DNA of 6,674 nt from Legionella genomosp. 1 (GTDB lineage: Bacteria > Pseudomonadota > Gammaproteobacteria > Legionellales > Legionellaceae): NCBI GenBank assembly GCA_945865355.1, contig CAMBDN010000138.1, forward strand, positions 1-6,674, written 5' to 3'. The notes beneath the pieces were generated by a model. It had not been told where the DNA came from. It saw only the letters and a program-made list of their open reading frames with translations, and made no database searches. The translations under genes and the position numbers were made by a program. Positions within the stretch are counted from its first letter, which is position 1. Every line of letters starts with the position of its first letter. Below are positions 1-6,482 of this stretch, piece by piece.

Positions 1-1
1 A

Positions 2-1066
2 GTTCATCGCGCTCAGATTTTTGTAGCGGTCCTTGGTGCCTCAAACTACACATTTATTGAAGCAACGGCAGATCAAAGCCTCTTCGCTTGGGTGCAATCA
101 CATATCCATGTTTTCGATTTTTTGGGTGGGGTACCTATTTGCCTAGTCCCTGATAACCTAAAATCAGGAGTGACAAAATCCCACCTTTACGATCCTGATA
201 TAAACCGCACTTTTCAAGAGATGGCTGATCATTATGGTGTGGCTGTGATTCCAGCTCGGGTTAGAGCTCCAAAAGATAAATCGAAAGTAGAAGTTGGCGT
301 ACAAGGGATCCAACGTTGGATTTTGGCTCCCCTGCGTGATGTGACGTTCTTCAGTGTTCACGAGATTAATGAAGCCATCGGGCCATTATTAAAAGCTTAT
401 AATGAGCGTGCATTTTATGAGCTTGAAGGCTCACGGTTCTCACAATATCTTGAGATAGACAAGCCAGCCTTAAAACCATTGCCATCAAGACCCTACGCTT
501 ATGCTGAGTGGAAGAAAGTACGTTCAGGCGCAGATTACCATATTGCCCTCGATAAACACTATTACAGCATTCCTCATCGATATCTGAAAGAGAGCATTGA
601 CCTGAGATTTACTCCCTCGACCATCGAGTGTTTCCACAAAGGCAACCGCATTGCTATGCATCGCCGCTCGTATAAACCCGGACATACTACCGTGCATGAA
701 CATATGCCACTTACACACCAACAATATGCCGAATGGACACCGGAAAGAATGCACTCTTGGGCCAATACCATTGGTCCTAATACAGGCAAGCTCATCAAGG
801 CATTAACAGAAATGCATAAAATCCCTGAACAATCTTTCCGTGGTTGCCTTGGGATTTTGCGCATGAGCAAAACTTATGGCAACGAGCGCTTAGAAAACGC
901 TGCTATTCGTGCGCTTCACATCGGTGCCATCCGTTACAAAAATATCGAATCTATTTTAAAAAATGGATTAGATCAGCAGCCATTGCCTAAGCCGGACAGC
1001 GAATCAATGGCGGCTGAACCAATCCAACTCCATGACAATATTCGTGGGTCAAAGTACTTTCATTAA
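2..1066 (+). CDS. istA: IS21-family transposase IstA, 5'-truncated by the window edge
   Basis: The frame is open from base 2, so the GTG at 92 is internal and not the start. The 354 visible residues (IstA is usually about 400-500) lack the N-terminal helix-turn-helix and the first catalytic Asp. The rest of the retroviral-integrase-type DDE core is present: the second Asp is in PDNLKSGV (codon at 152-154) and the Glu is in KDKSKVEVGVQ (codon at 290-292), with 45 residues between them. The stretch AQIFVAVLGASNYTFIEAT just before is typical of the family's core strands. The C-terminal part (HYYSIPHRYL, LRMSKTYGNERLENA) matches the usual IstA DNA-binding tail. The protein cuts and joins the IS ends together with IstB, whose gene starts 20 bp after this stop. 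No internal frameshift is visible. Confidence 0.93.
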   Translation, partial: VHRAQIFVAVLGASNYTFIEATADQSLFAWVQSHIHVFDFLGGVPICLVPDNLKSGVTKSHLYDPDINRTFQEMADHYGVAVIPARVRAPKDKSKVEVGVQGIQRWILAPLRDVTFFSVHEINEAIGPLLKAYNERAFYELEGSRFSQYLEIDKPALKPLPSRPYAYAEWKKVRSGADYHIALDKHYYSIPHRYLKESIDLRFTPSTIECFHKGNRIAMHRRSYKPGHTTVHEHMPLTHQQYAEWTPERMHSWANTIGPNTGKLIKALTEMHKIPEQSFRGCLGILRMSKTYGNERLENAAIRALHIGAIRYKNIESILKNGLDQQPLPKPDSESMAAEPIQLHDNIRGSKYFH

Positions 1067-1086
1067 CCATCATCAAGGAGAACATC

Positions 1087-1842
1087 ATGTTAACACATCC
1101 GTTATTCGAACAATTAAAATCACTGCGTTGCCAAGGGATGTTAGAAGCCTTTCAAGAACAATTAAATACCCCTGACATTAATCGCTTATCATTCGATGAG
1201 CGATTTGCTTTGCTGATTGAGCGAGAATACCTTACCCGTGAAAACAGAAAGCTCATTAACAGGCTTAGGCAGGCTAAACTAAAAGAGGATGCTTGCGTAG
1301 AAGATATTGATTATTCTACTGAAAGGCAACTATCTAAAACAGTGATAACACGGTTAGCTGAATGTAGCTGGATTGCCAGAAGGGAAAATGTGCTGATTAC
1401 AGGACCCACTGGTGCCGGTAAAACCTACCTTGCTTGTGCTTTTGCAAATCAGGCTTGTCGTCAAGGGTATGGTGCTCGTTACATTAGGCTGCCTAAACTC
1501 TTTCAGGCCATTACGATTGCTAAGGGAGATGGCAGTTACATTAAGCTTATGGAGCATGTCGCAAAGCTCTCATTACTTGTTTTAGATGACTGGGGTATTG
1601 CGCCTATGACTGACGCCAACCGGCGAGACTTGTTAGAAATAATTGATGATCGTTATCATCGTTCATCCACGCTCATCACAAGCCAACTGCCAGTTCAAGC
1701 CTGGCACGACAGTGTTGGTGATGCCACTTTGGGGGATGCTATTTTAGATCGGTTGGTACACAACTCTCATCGGATTGAAATCCAAGGACCTTCAATGAGA
1801 GAAAAAATAGGTAAAAAAACACACAAAAAGGAAATTTTATAA
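1087..1842 (+). CDS. istB: IS21 transposition helper ATPase IstB
   Basis: This complete 251-residue AAA+ ATPase has the usual length for IstB. An N-terminal helical segment (about 1-95, LFEQLKSLRCQGMLEAF) precedes the ATPase core. Walker A is GPTGAGKT at 106-113, Walker B is LLVLDD at 163-168, and a sensor-1-like STLITSQ lies at 194-200. DRLVHNSHRI at 221-230 is the conserved C-terminal motif, and the end is very basic (MREKIGKKTHKKEIL). IstB assembles on target DNA and stimulates IstA strand transfer. AAGGAG at 1075-1080 sits six bases before the ATG, and the gene follows istA by 20 bp, so the two are presumably co-transcribed. No DnaC-type replication role is implied despite the similarity of the fold. 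The gene looks intact. Confidence 0.95.
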   Translation: MLTHPLFEQLKSLRCQGMLEAFQEQLNTPDINRLSFDERFALLIEREYLTRENRKLINRLRQAKLKEDACVEDIDYSTERQLSKTVITRLAECSWIARRENVLITGPTGAGKTYLACAFANQACRQGYGARYIRLPKLFQAITIAKGDGSYIKLMEHVAKLSLLVLDDWGIAPMTDANRRDLLEIIDDRYHRSSTLITSQLPVQAWHDSVGDATLGDAILDRLVHNSHRIEIQGPSMREKIGKKTHKKEIL

Positions 1843-1871
1843 TAAAATAAAAATATACGTCGCTTCGCTCC

Positions 1872-1990
1872 GAGTGATCATCCTCGTTCGTAATCAGTGA
1901 TCAAGTTGAATCGGAATTACTGATCAAGATGCGTCGGAATTACTGATCAACATCCTTCGGAATCAGTGATCAACCTCATCGGAATAGGCA
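1872..1990. repeat. IS21 right-end terminal repeat array (5 x ~23 bp)
   Basis: TGATCA occurs at 1875, 1898, 1921, 1944 and 1967, a spacing of exactly 23 bp each time. Between them a variable 6-9 bp is followed by TCGGAAT or a variant, then TAC or CAG. IS21 elements are known to carry multiple repeats at their ends that serve as IstA binding sites. The outermost unit is one base shorter between TGATCA and TCGGAAT. Each unit contains a palindromic GATC, a potential Dam methylation site. The segment 1843-1871 between istB and the array is AT-rich and holds nothing recognisable. Confidence 0.85.
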
Positions 1991-2009
1991 TGCGCAATGT
2001 AAGATATAC

Positions 2010-2030
2010 TTTTGATATAGTTTTGATATA
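2010..2030 (+). repeat. tandem TTTTGATATA repeat upstream of the hydrolase gene
   Basis: Two copies of TTTTGATATA (2010-2019 and 2021-2030) are separated by one base, giving an 11-bp period just before the hydrolase start. The region could contain a -10 element (GATATA) or a regulator site, but no well-spaced -35/-10 pair is convincing. It lies immediately outside the IS21 right end. Confidence 0.3.
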
Positions 2031-2036
2031 CATGGG

Positions 2037-2797
2037 ATGACTGTAATGAAAATTATAAGGATGATTGTTTGGGCTTTGGTGATGTTGATTCAGGCAACTT
2101 ATGTTTTTTCTGATACGTCGCAACCATTGACAGTGACTAAGGACAATTTTTTGCTGGGCCTTTCCCAACAAGCCGAATCCGCGCCCGTACAAATTTCTTT
2201 TGTATATTCCAATCAAGGCGTGTTGACGTCTCGCTCTCTTTTTGTTGTTGTGCCTCAAGGGTTTACCAGCTCTAACAATGGTGTGACTTATCCTGTTTGT
2301 TTTTCCTTTCATGGTACAGCAAAAAATGGGATATCCGCTGCTAAAAAAGACGCACAATCGGCCTTGAATTCTGGTTGTGTTATGATTTCTCCTGTGGGCG
2401 GGAAAACAAAAGATGGCATGTATTCTTGGAACGCCAATGGAACCACCACCAAAGATGATTTGGCTTTTGTCACAGGCATTTGGAATGTCATCAATGTCGA
2501 CGCGCGCGTGTCGGTCAGTCGAGTGTACGCTTACGGAAACTCGGTGGGTTCCTTGTTTGTTACGAATGTGTTGGCAACTCAAACTGATTTTTTTGCGGGA
2601 TTCATGGGTTACTCTTCTCAACTGCTGAAGAGCACAACGCTCACGAAGGCCCCTATTCCAGTCAATATAGTGTATTTTAATGGGGCCGATGATATGATGA
2701 TCCCTGCCAATGGCGGCTCAGCAAAATTTGATTCTACCTTGGTCTTTTATTCTGTTTCTGAGTCTGTTCAGCAGTGGGCCAAACACAATGGATGTTC
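2037..2797 (+). pseudogene. secreted PHB depolymerase/esterase-like alpha/beta hydrolase, 5' part, interrupted by IS66
   Basis: This is the N-terminal 253 codons, plus two bases of codon 254, of an exported alpha/beta hydrolase. The better start may be the ATG at 2046, which has GGGA at 2034-2037 eight bases ahead and gives a clean signal peptide: MKIIRMIVWALVMLIQATYV, with likely cleavage after VFS. Counting from 2037, the oxyanion region FHGTAKNG is at 91-98, the nucleophile elbow GNSVGS has Ser169, and the acid is probably Asp219 in NGADDMMIP (the G-x-x-D-x-x-I/V-P pattern of the esterase/PHB depolymerase family). The IS66 insertion occurs after Gly252-Cys253. The frame then runs 11 sense codons (the first completing codon 254) into the IS end and stops at 2829-2831, so the 264-residue product lacks the catalytic His and a probable disulfide partner. 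Substrate cannot be told; a secreted polyester or aryl-ester hydrolase is the family expectation. Confidence 0.85.
2790..2797. repeat. 8-bp target site duplication, left copy
   Basis: GGATGTTC here is identical to 5484-5491 on the other side of the IS66 element. Eight base pairs is the duplication length known for the IS66 family. Both copies read as codons Gly-Cys-Ser in the hydrolase gene. Confidence 0.95.
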
Positions 2798-2817
2798 GTG
2801 TCCTTCCGATGAGCCCG
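2798..2817. repeat. IS66 terminal inverted repeat, left
   Basis: These 20 bp match the right-end repeat at 17 positions, with the outermost 11 identical (GTGTCCTTCCG). The left copy also supplies the premature C-terminal codons and stop for the truncated hydrolase. No clear sigma70 promoter for tnpA was found between here and 2880. Confidence 0.93.
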
Positions 2818-2891
2818 GTATGACGTACTAAAAATTTCCTGATAAATTCCACGCTGTTTCCATTTATTCACGATTAGCGAGGAGTAGCCAC

Positions 2892-3359
2892 ATGATCAAA
2901 GACAATGTCACCTCATTTAAACAATCCACCTCACCCCAGCAAACGTCACCTATCTCATTAGATGACGTCATAGCCTCTATTAAAATTTGGCGTGCGAGTA
3001 AAAAAAAGCGGAATGATAAAATTCCTGATGACATTTGGTGTCAAATTTTCAAATTGTTTGAAACGATGCCTGAATCGAGGGTGCTTGGTATCTTAGGCGT
3101 CACACAGGGACAGCTCCATACGAAAAGACAAGAAGGTCAGCTAGAAAAAACTGACCTTAATGAAGATGAGCAAGCAAAAACACAGGCAATTGATTTTTGT
3201 GAGGTAAAGCCTAAATTTCCAATAGACTACAAAGCAGCCAAGGCTTTTAGTACAACAACCTCCGTTGTTGAGCTATACAGACCCGATGGGATGCTGATGA
3301 AGATTCACATCAGCACTGACAGTTTTGAAGATTTATTACGTGCCTTTTTTAAGGGGTAG
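2892..3359 (+). CDS. tnpA: IS66 accessory protein TnpA-like
   Basis: This 155-residue protein sits where IS66 elements carry tnpA (orf1), directly before tnpB. It starts at an ATG preceded by AGGAG (2880-2884). The middle (about 45-80, PDDIWCQIFKLFETMPESRVLGILGVTQGQL) reads like a helix-turn-helix in which successive repeats are chosen by a regulator-like fold, as in other IS66 TnpA proteins. The C-terminal part (VVELYRPDGMLMKIHIS, about 130-146) matches the family's terminal strand motif 'v-l-P-nG..l.i'. The N-terminal 20 residues are polar and low in conservation. It overlaps nothing and is followed after 4 bp by tnpB, so translation is probably coupled. TnpA is required for efficient transposition of three-gene IS66 elements, but its biochemical activity is not known. 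Confidence 0.8.
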   Translation: MIKDNVTSFKQSTSPQQTSPISLDDVIASIKIWRASKKKRNDKIPDDIWCQIFKLFETMPESRVLGILGVTQGQLHTKRQEGQLEKTDLNEDEQAKTQAIDFCEVKPKFPIDYKAAKAFSTTTSVVELYRPDGMLMKIHISTDSFEDLLRAFFKG

Positions 3360-3363
3360 CTTC

Positions 3364-3666
3364 ATGCTCACGATTACCGCAGCGCATCGAATATACTTGG
3401 CATGTCAAACATTCGATTTTCGTAAAGGGATTGACGGCTTTGCTGCTATTTGTCGCAGCCATTTTAATCTTGATCCATTCAGTGGGCATTGCTTCATTTT
3501 TCGCAATCGAAAAAAAACAGCCATCAAAATATTGTTGTATGACAATACGGGTTTTTGGCTATGCCACAAACGACTGTCAAAAGGCCAATTTAAACATTGG
3601 CCGACAACACCGGCCAGTGTTGTTTTGATCGATCCACAGCAATTGAGTCGTTTATTACAGCAATAA
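3364..3666 (+). CDS. tnpB: IS66 accessory protein TnpB
   Basis: This 100-residue protein has the strong IS66 Orf2/TnpB signature: IYLACQTFDFRKGIDGF near 9-25, DPFSGHCFIFRNRKKTAIK near 37-55, then YDNTGFWLCHKRLSKGQF. The ATG at 3364 is chosen over an in-frame ATG at 3325 because the homology starts there and AAGGGG, overlapping the tnpA stop, provides a ribosome binding site. The protein ends at LSRLLQQ, roughly 15 residues sooner than usual for the family (typically a Trp/Arg-rich tail after LL). A different frame just past the stop encodes NNLAIRTKRRWLQV, which resembles that missing tail, so the 3' end may have shifted frame. TnpB is a small accessory factor needed with TnpA for full transposition, and it is unrelated to the Cas12-like TnpB of IS200/IS605. 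Confidence 0.88.
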   Translation: MLTITAAHRIYLACQTFDFRKGIDGFAAICRSHFNLDPFSGHCFIFRNRKKTAIKILLYDNTGFWLCHKRLSKGQFKHWPTTPASVVLIDPQQLSRLLQQ

Positions 3667-3680
3667 TCTGGCCATACGGA

Positions 3681-5365
3681 CTAAGCGGCGATGGCTACAG
3701 GTCTATCAACTAAATTCTGTGCATAATTCCACGGTAACCACTGTGATGGATTGGCTTGAACAAGGGTGGCATGCTGTTGCAACTCATTTAGGTAATCAAA
3801 TGGGTTCACATTATTTTGTTGTGCTGTACAAATAAGGCTCATTAGGCAATCACCGACCAAAGCACCTCGCGGTGTTTTGTAAAACAAAGAGTTCCGTCTA
3901 TGTCGAATGGCCATTTTAATTGCACGCTCCGCCCATGAACTATCTAATGGTGCACCAGCCACACGTAAAAAGGTAGTCAGTGGGATCCAATGCCTAAGCA
4001 TGTAGCCAACGGCTTGACCAAGACCGGAATTTTCTTCACTTAACTCACACAGCAGCTGATTATTTAGCCAACAATAAAGACTTTCCATGAGTGGTTGGCT
4101 GTGTGTTTGATGATAGAGAAGACGCTGCTCGAGTGTGTATTTCTCTTGTTTGCAATGGGCATCGTGTTGATAGACACGTCCAATGATATCGAGAACCATT
4201 TCGCATTGTTTATCGAAAAAATTGAACATTTCGAAAAATTTGCGTCGTCCGTGGGTCAGACAAAAACACAAAATAAACCGTGCCGTTAAATCCACACTCA
4301 TTTTTTTAGGGATGTTATTGGAACTGGCATCCATCATTGCAATGACAGGCTCATTGCTGGTGCGTTGTTCTAAAATGGTGCTTACATTATTCCCTGCATG
4401 ATTTTGCCCCGTAAAAAACAGGTGTGTTTTGGCGTCATTTTTCACGGAAATAAATGCGGTGGTATGCGTGACGTGACCTTTCGCTTGTTCAGTTAGAATA
4501 CGACCAGGGGTATCGTCGTATATCACGAGATCCCCATTTGCGCCGTGCTCGATTAACATAGCATGAACTGGGGCAACCACAGTATACAGCTTGTTTAACA
4601 AATCCCACTGAGTCGCATCAGCCATAGGAATGCCATGCATTGTTTGATGAAACTCTATTCGATGTAGTGGTAGCCCCATTGAATAACGCCCAATGGCTAA
4701 CGCTGATGCGCAACTGACATCATATTTTGGCATACTGGCTATATCACTTGGCCAATCCGTTTGATAACGTGCTGCACACAAGCTGCAACGTAGACGTTCT
4801 GCGGTATATTTTGTCCCTGTAATAAGGGGGCTTCCCTCTAATTTGACCACTATTTTTGGTTCGTCATAACAGAGTTTGCCATTGGCATTTGCACAGACAC
4901 AATCAGGGCAAAGTGCGCCAATACTCAATGTTGGATGTGAGAAAAATACGCTGTTGCAGCCTGTGTAAGCATGAGCCGACGTGCGCCCATGATTCTTGGT
5001 CGGATCCCAGACAGGCTTTATGGCTTTTTTTGTGTTAACTCCAAAACGTTTTGTTCTTGATCGGGTAATTGAGGTAGTTGATCTGCTGCATCAAAGGTTG
5101 GATCAATAACGGTCGTGCCTTTAGGGGGCTTTTTTTTATTTGAAGACCGTTCTGTTTTGAAACCAAGCATTGTTTTTAATCGGTGCATGGTAAATTTGGC
5201 GTGCTGTAATTGAGCAAGTAACCATTTGTAAGTTGCTAAAATAGACAACATTATTTTTTTGTCGTTTTCAGTGAGGAATCCTGTGGTGATACGCGATTCA
5301 ACATCGATAAAATCTTGTGAGGACAGATGAATCATTTCTGGCTTTTGTTTTGTTTTTTCAGGCAT
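3681..5365 (-). CDS. tnpC: IS66 transposase TnpC, two frames joined by probable -1 frameshift
   Basis: Two minus-strand frames together make one IS66 transposase. The first (ATG at 5365, stop at 5018-5020) encodes a 115-residue N-terminal part with a helical segment, LSILATYKWLLAQLQHAKF, continuing to MLGFKTE. The second frame continues past the overlap with AIKPVWDPTKNHGR, then zinc-ligand pairs CPDC and CSLC, DDTPGRIL (first Asp), IAMMDASSNN (second Asp), CLTHGRRKFFE, SWAERAIKMAIRHRRNSLF (catalytic Glu), and the IS66 C-terminal segment ending LPWNYAQNLVDRPVAIAA. A -1 shift at A AAA AAG (5030-5024) joins them into 561 residues, close to the usual TnpC length; on that numbering the DDE residues are about 284/285, 346 and 480. 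There is no good Shine-Dalgarno before the ATG. The gene points toward tnpB, opposite to the normal order. An inactivating single-base loss in the A run is the alternative. Confidence 0.87.
4958..5042 (-). promoter_or_regulatory. putative programmed -1 frameshift signal in tnpC
   Basis: Read on the minus strand, the order is: GGAG (5042-5039), 8 nt, the heptamer A AAA AAG (5030-5024) in the correct zero-frame phase (CAA AAA AAG), a zero-frame stop TAA two codons later, and, after a 6-nt spacer, AGCCTGT (5017-5011), which can pair perfectly with ACAGGCT (4964-4958). A nested CCGAC/GTCGG pair (5003-4999 with 4980-4976) lies in the loop. This upstream SD, slippery heptamer and downstream stem combination is the arrangement known from E. 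coli dnaX. The stem is only 7 bp with a long loop, so the structural element is the weakest part. Confidence 0.6.
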
Positions 5366-5463
5366 GGGTTAGGCACTAAATTGTAAATTTAACGTGGGCA
5401 TAGGATGATCCCATGTTTTTGAAAAATCAATAGAAAATTCAATTAATTTTTAATTTAATTATG
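5366..5463 (-). other. tnpC upstream region, right end of the IS66 element
   Basis: These ~98 bp between the tnpC ATG and the right inverted repeat must hold the tnpC promoter if the gene is expressed from inside the element. It is AT-rich (5430-5462) and contains TTGATT/TTGAAT motifs, but no well-spaced -35/-10 pair. A 10-codon frame (ATG at 5401, stop at 5369-5371, MPTLNLQFSA) ends three bases before the tnpC ATG and lies in the same frame. It could be a leader peptide or simply chance. Confidence 0.4.
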
Positions 5464-5483
5464 CGGCTTCACCGGAAGGACAC
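5464..5483. repeat. IS66 terminal inverted repeat, right
   Basis: Its reverse complement begins GTGTCCTTCCGGTGAAGCC and matches the left-end repeat at 17 of 20 positions. It is followed directly by the right copy of GGATGTTC. Confidence 0.93.
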
Positions 5484-5491
5484 GGATGTTC
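5484..5491. repeat. 8-bp target site duplication, right copy
   Basis: GGATGTTC is identical to 2790-2797. The following bases (TGGAGCGGTC) continue the hydrolase frame as Ser-Gly-Ala-Val. Confidence 0.95.
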
Positions 5492-5675
5492 TGGAGCGGT
5501 CACTACACAAACCAATGATACATTCACAAGATATTATATTGCTGACTGCAATGGAAGCGTGGCGGAGGCTTATGTGTTTCGAGGCGTAGGCCATGGCACG
5601 GCGCAGCCAGTTGAAAAATATTTTTCTAAATCAGCAGCAGCATTGCTACTGTATTTTTTCGAATCAAAGTCATAG
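5484..5675 (+). pseudogene. secreted PHB depolymerase/esterase-like hydrolase, 3' part
   Basis: This is the C-terminal remainder of the gene beginning at 2037. Joined at the duplication, the frame reads HNGCSGAVTTQTND, then RYYIADCNGSVAEAYVFRG, then GVGHGTAQPVEKYFSKSA, and stops at TAG 5673-5675, giving a 314-residue parent. His288 in GVGHGT is the probable catalytic histidine. Cys253 and Cys273 are placed to form a disulfide, as in related exported esterases (inference). The fragment has no start codon or ribosome binding site of its own and is probably not translated. No strong terminator follows; an imperfect hairpin lies at 5808-5837. Confidence 0.88.
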
Positions 5676-6050
5676 CGCTTATTGATACTGATATAGGCGC
5701 GGATCTTTGGACAAAAAAGGGCTCACCTGCGTTTCTAGTGCACTGTGGCTCAATGCCCGTAAGGGTTACTATCCTAATTTCCTGAAAAAATTGTAGCTAG
5801 GTCGTCAGGGTATAGGTGTTATAAAGCCCCTATTCCCTAATTTCTGAAAATACCGTGATCAAAAAACAGCCAAAACCAAGTCTGAATGAACCACGCCTAC
5901 CTGCGTTTTATCGTCATCCAACCCATGCCTCATGAAAAATAGACCAGATCCACCGTGTAAGACTGAATTTTCTGTGCGATTTACGCTCATTAATAAACTC
6001 AAGACGACAAAAAGCCGCGCGGTTATTGCTAGCCATTTTTCTCGTTTGTG
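5676..6050. other. intergenic stretch without a recognisable gene
   Basis: All six frames were scanned by eye and show only short open stretches with no family motif. Small structures seen: an imperfect inverted repeat GGGTATAGG (5808-5816) with CCTATTCCC (5829-5837), one T/T mismatch; two similar copies of CTA(T)TCCCTAATTTC(C)TGAAAA near 5769-5787 and 5830-5850; and the palindrome CCGCGCGG near 6016-6023. The last part (about 5880-6050) may be the 3' non-coding tail of the IS91-like remnant that follows on the minus strand. Confidence 0.4.
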
Positions 6051-6239
6051 TTAATTCATCAGAACTTTGTAGTCAGTAGGTGGTGCTCGAATGCCAGTAC
6101 CTGCCATGACGGACACCAAATGTTCCTCTTTTCGATTGATGTGCGCCAGAATCTTGTTAATCACCTGTCGGTCTTCGATACACGCAATGATCCTCATGGC
6201 ACCTTGGCAATGCCTGCGTACAGTCACGTCAAAATCAAA
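6051..6239 (-). pseudogene. IS91-family transposase, C-terminal remnant
   Basis: Reading the minus strand, the frame from 6239 to the TAA at 6051-6053 encodes FDFDVTVRRHCQGAMRIIACIEDRQVINKILAHINRKEE and ends near GIRAPPTDYKVLMN (about 62 residues). This resembles the end of IS91-type (Y2/HUH) transposases, where a segment like 'VF-ID-E-CxxCGG-MRIIA-IEDP--I-KIL-HL' precedes a terminal RAPP motif. The first cysteine of the usual CxxC is missing here, and an in-frame TAG (6240-6242) stops the frame just upstream. The catalytic HUH and tyrosine regions are absent, so it is a dead fragment. Family assignment rests on motif memory. Confidence 0.6.
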
Positions 6240-6482
6240 CTACGTGGGTGATAAATGTTGGCGGGTAGCTAAACGAATGGTGAACTTTCCTGAATATCAA
6301 TATACCTGCATTGGTTATAGCTCAGGCAATACAGATTAAATGTAACGATCTGAGATCGTTTTATATTTGCTTGCGATATATGTTTGGATAACTGCATATA
6401 TTTTATTTTGTTTTTATTTTTTTAAGGATCGCCGATTCAAAAGTGAAGTGCAACAGTGCGATCGGTCAGTGTGTTAAATAGA
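6240..6482. other. non-coding AT-rich stretch downstream of the IS91 remnant
   Basis: No coding frame is supported. The part from 6240 to about 6300 may contain more degraded transposase sequence (the minus-strand frame reads YSGKFTIRLATRQHLSPT before the TAG). The stretch 6361-6425 is strongly AT-rich. A 7-bp hairpin lies at 6344-6360. Confidence 0.4.
6344..6366 (+). terminator. possible weak hairpin terminator
   Basis: AACGATC (6344-6350) pairs perfectly with GATCGTT (6354-6360) across a TGA loop, followed by TTATATTT. The stem is short and not GC-rich and the T run is broken, so termination is only possible. No gene clearly ends just upstream. Confidence 0.25.

Larger units (their letters stand above)
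1..1990 (+). mobile_element. IS21-family element, right-hand part (left end outside the window)
   Basis: The adjacent istA-istB pair followed by a block of short terminal repeats is the standard IS21 layout. IstA is the DDE transposase and IstB the AAA+ ATPase helper. The left end and the first part of istA lie beyond the window. The right end is placed between 1972 and 1990: the last TGATCA unit ends at 1972, the TCGGAAT part of the repeat continues to about 1986, and a terminal CA typical of the family occurs at 1989-1990. The exact boundary and target duplication cannot be fixed without the left end. The element stops about 50 bp upstream of the hydrolase gene, so it may have replaced or altered that gene's promoter region. 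Confidence 0.85.
2798..5483. mobile_element. complete IS66-family insertion sequence with inverted tnpC
   Basis: This 2686-bp element is bounded by inverted repeats (GTGTCCTTCCGATGAGCC inward from the left, GTGTCCTTCCGGTGAAGCC inward from the right) and flanked by the perfect 8-bp duplication GGATGTTC. Contents are tnpA and tnpB on the plus strand and tnpC on the minus strand. The tnpB and tnpC stop codons are only 14 bp apart. The usual IS66 order has all three genes in one direction, so the convergent arrangement is unusual. Insertion split the hydrolase gene, and excising the element plus one duplication copy restores that frame exactly, which argues for a relatively recent insertion. Confidence 0.95.

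Noticed and set aside
92..94. GTG as the start of istA
   Set aside because: The frame is open through to base 2 and the residues before it match the IstA core, so the start lies outside the window.
1872..1985. CRISPR-like array
   Set aside because: The regular 23-bp spacing is of the repeat itself with only 6-9 variable bases and there are no spacers. Its position after istB fits IS21 terminal repeats.
1947..2621. 224-codon open frame on the minus strand
   Set aside because: It is antisense to the hydrolase gene, overlaps the IS21 repeats and has no family motif or ribosome binding site.
3325..3363. ATG at 3325 as an upstream start for tnpB
   Set aside because: It lies inside tnpA and adds 13 residues without family likeness. 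The ATG at 3364 has AAGGGG before it and begins the TnpB homology.
3640..3690. Bidirectional terminator between tnpB and tnpC
   Set aside because: No GC-rich stem with flanking T runs is present in the short space between the stops.
4095..4401. Short plus-strand frames inside tnpC
   Set aside because: They are shadows of the strongly conserved transposase on the other strand.
5369..5401. 10-codon leader peptide before tnpC
   Set aside because: No convincing ribosome binding site, very short and possibly chance; noted within the upstream-region feature only.
6048..6339. Two short plus-strand frames
   Set aside because: They are antisense to the IS91-like remnant, whose minus-strand translation carries recognisable motifs.
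6420..6480. Possible IS end around CCGATTCAAAAGTGAAGTGCA
   Set aside because: It vaguely resembles ends of IS30-type elements, but no matching partner repeat or duplication is visible in the window.
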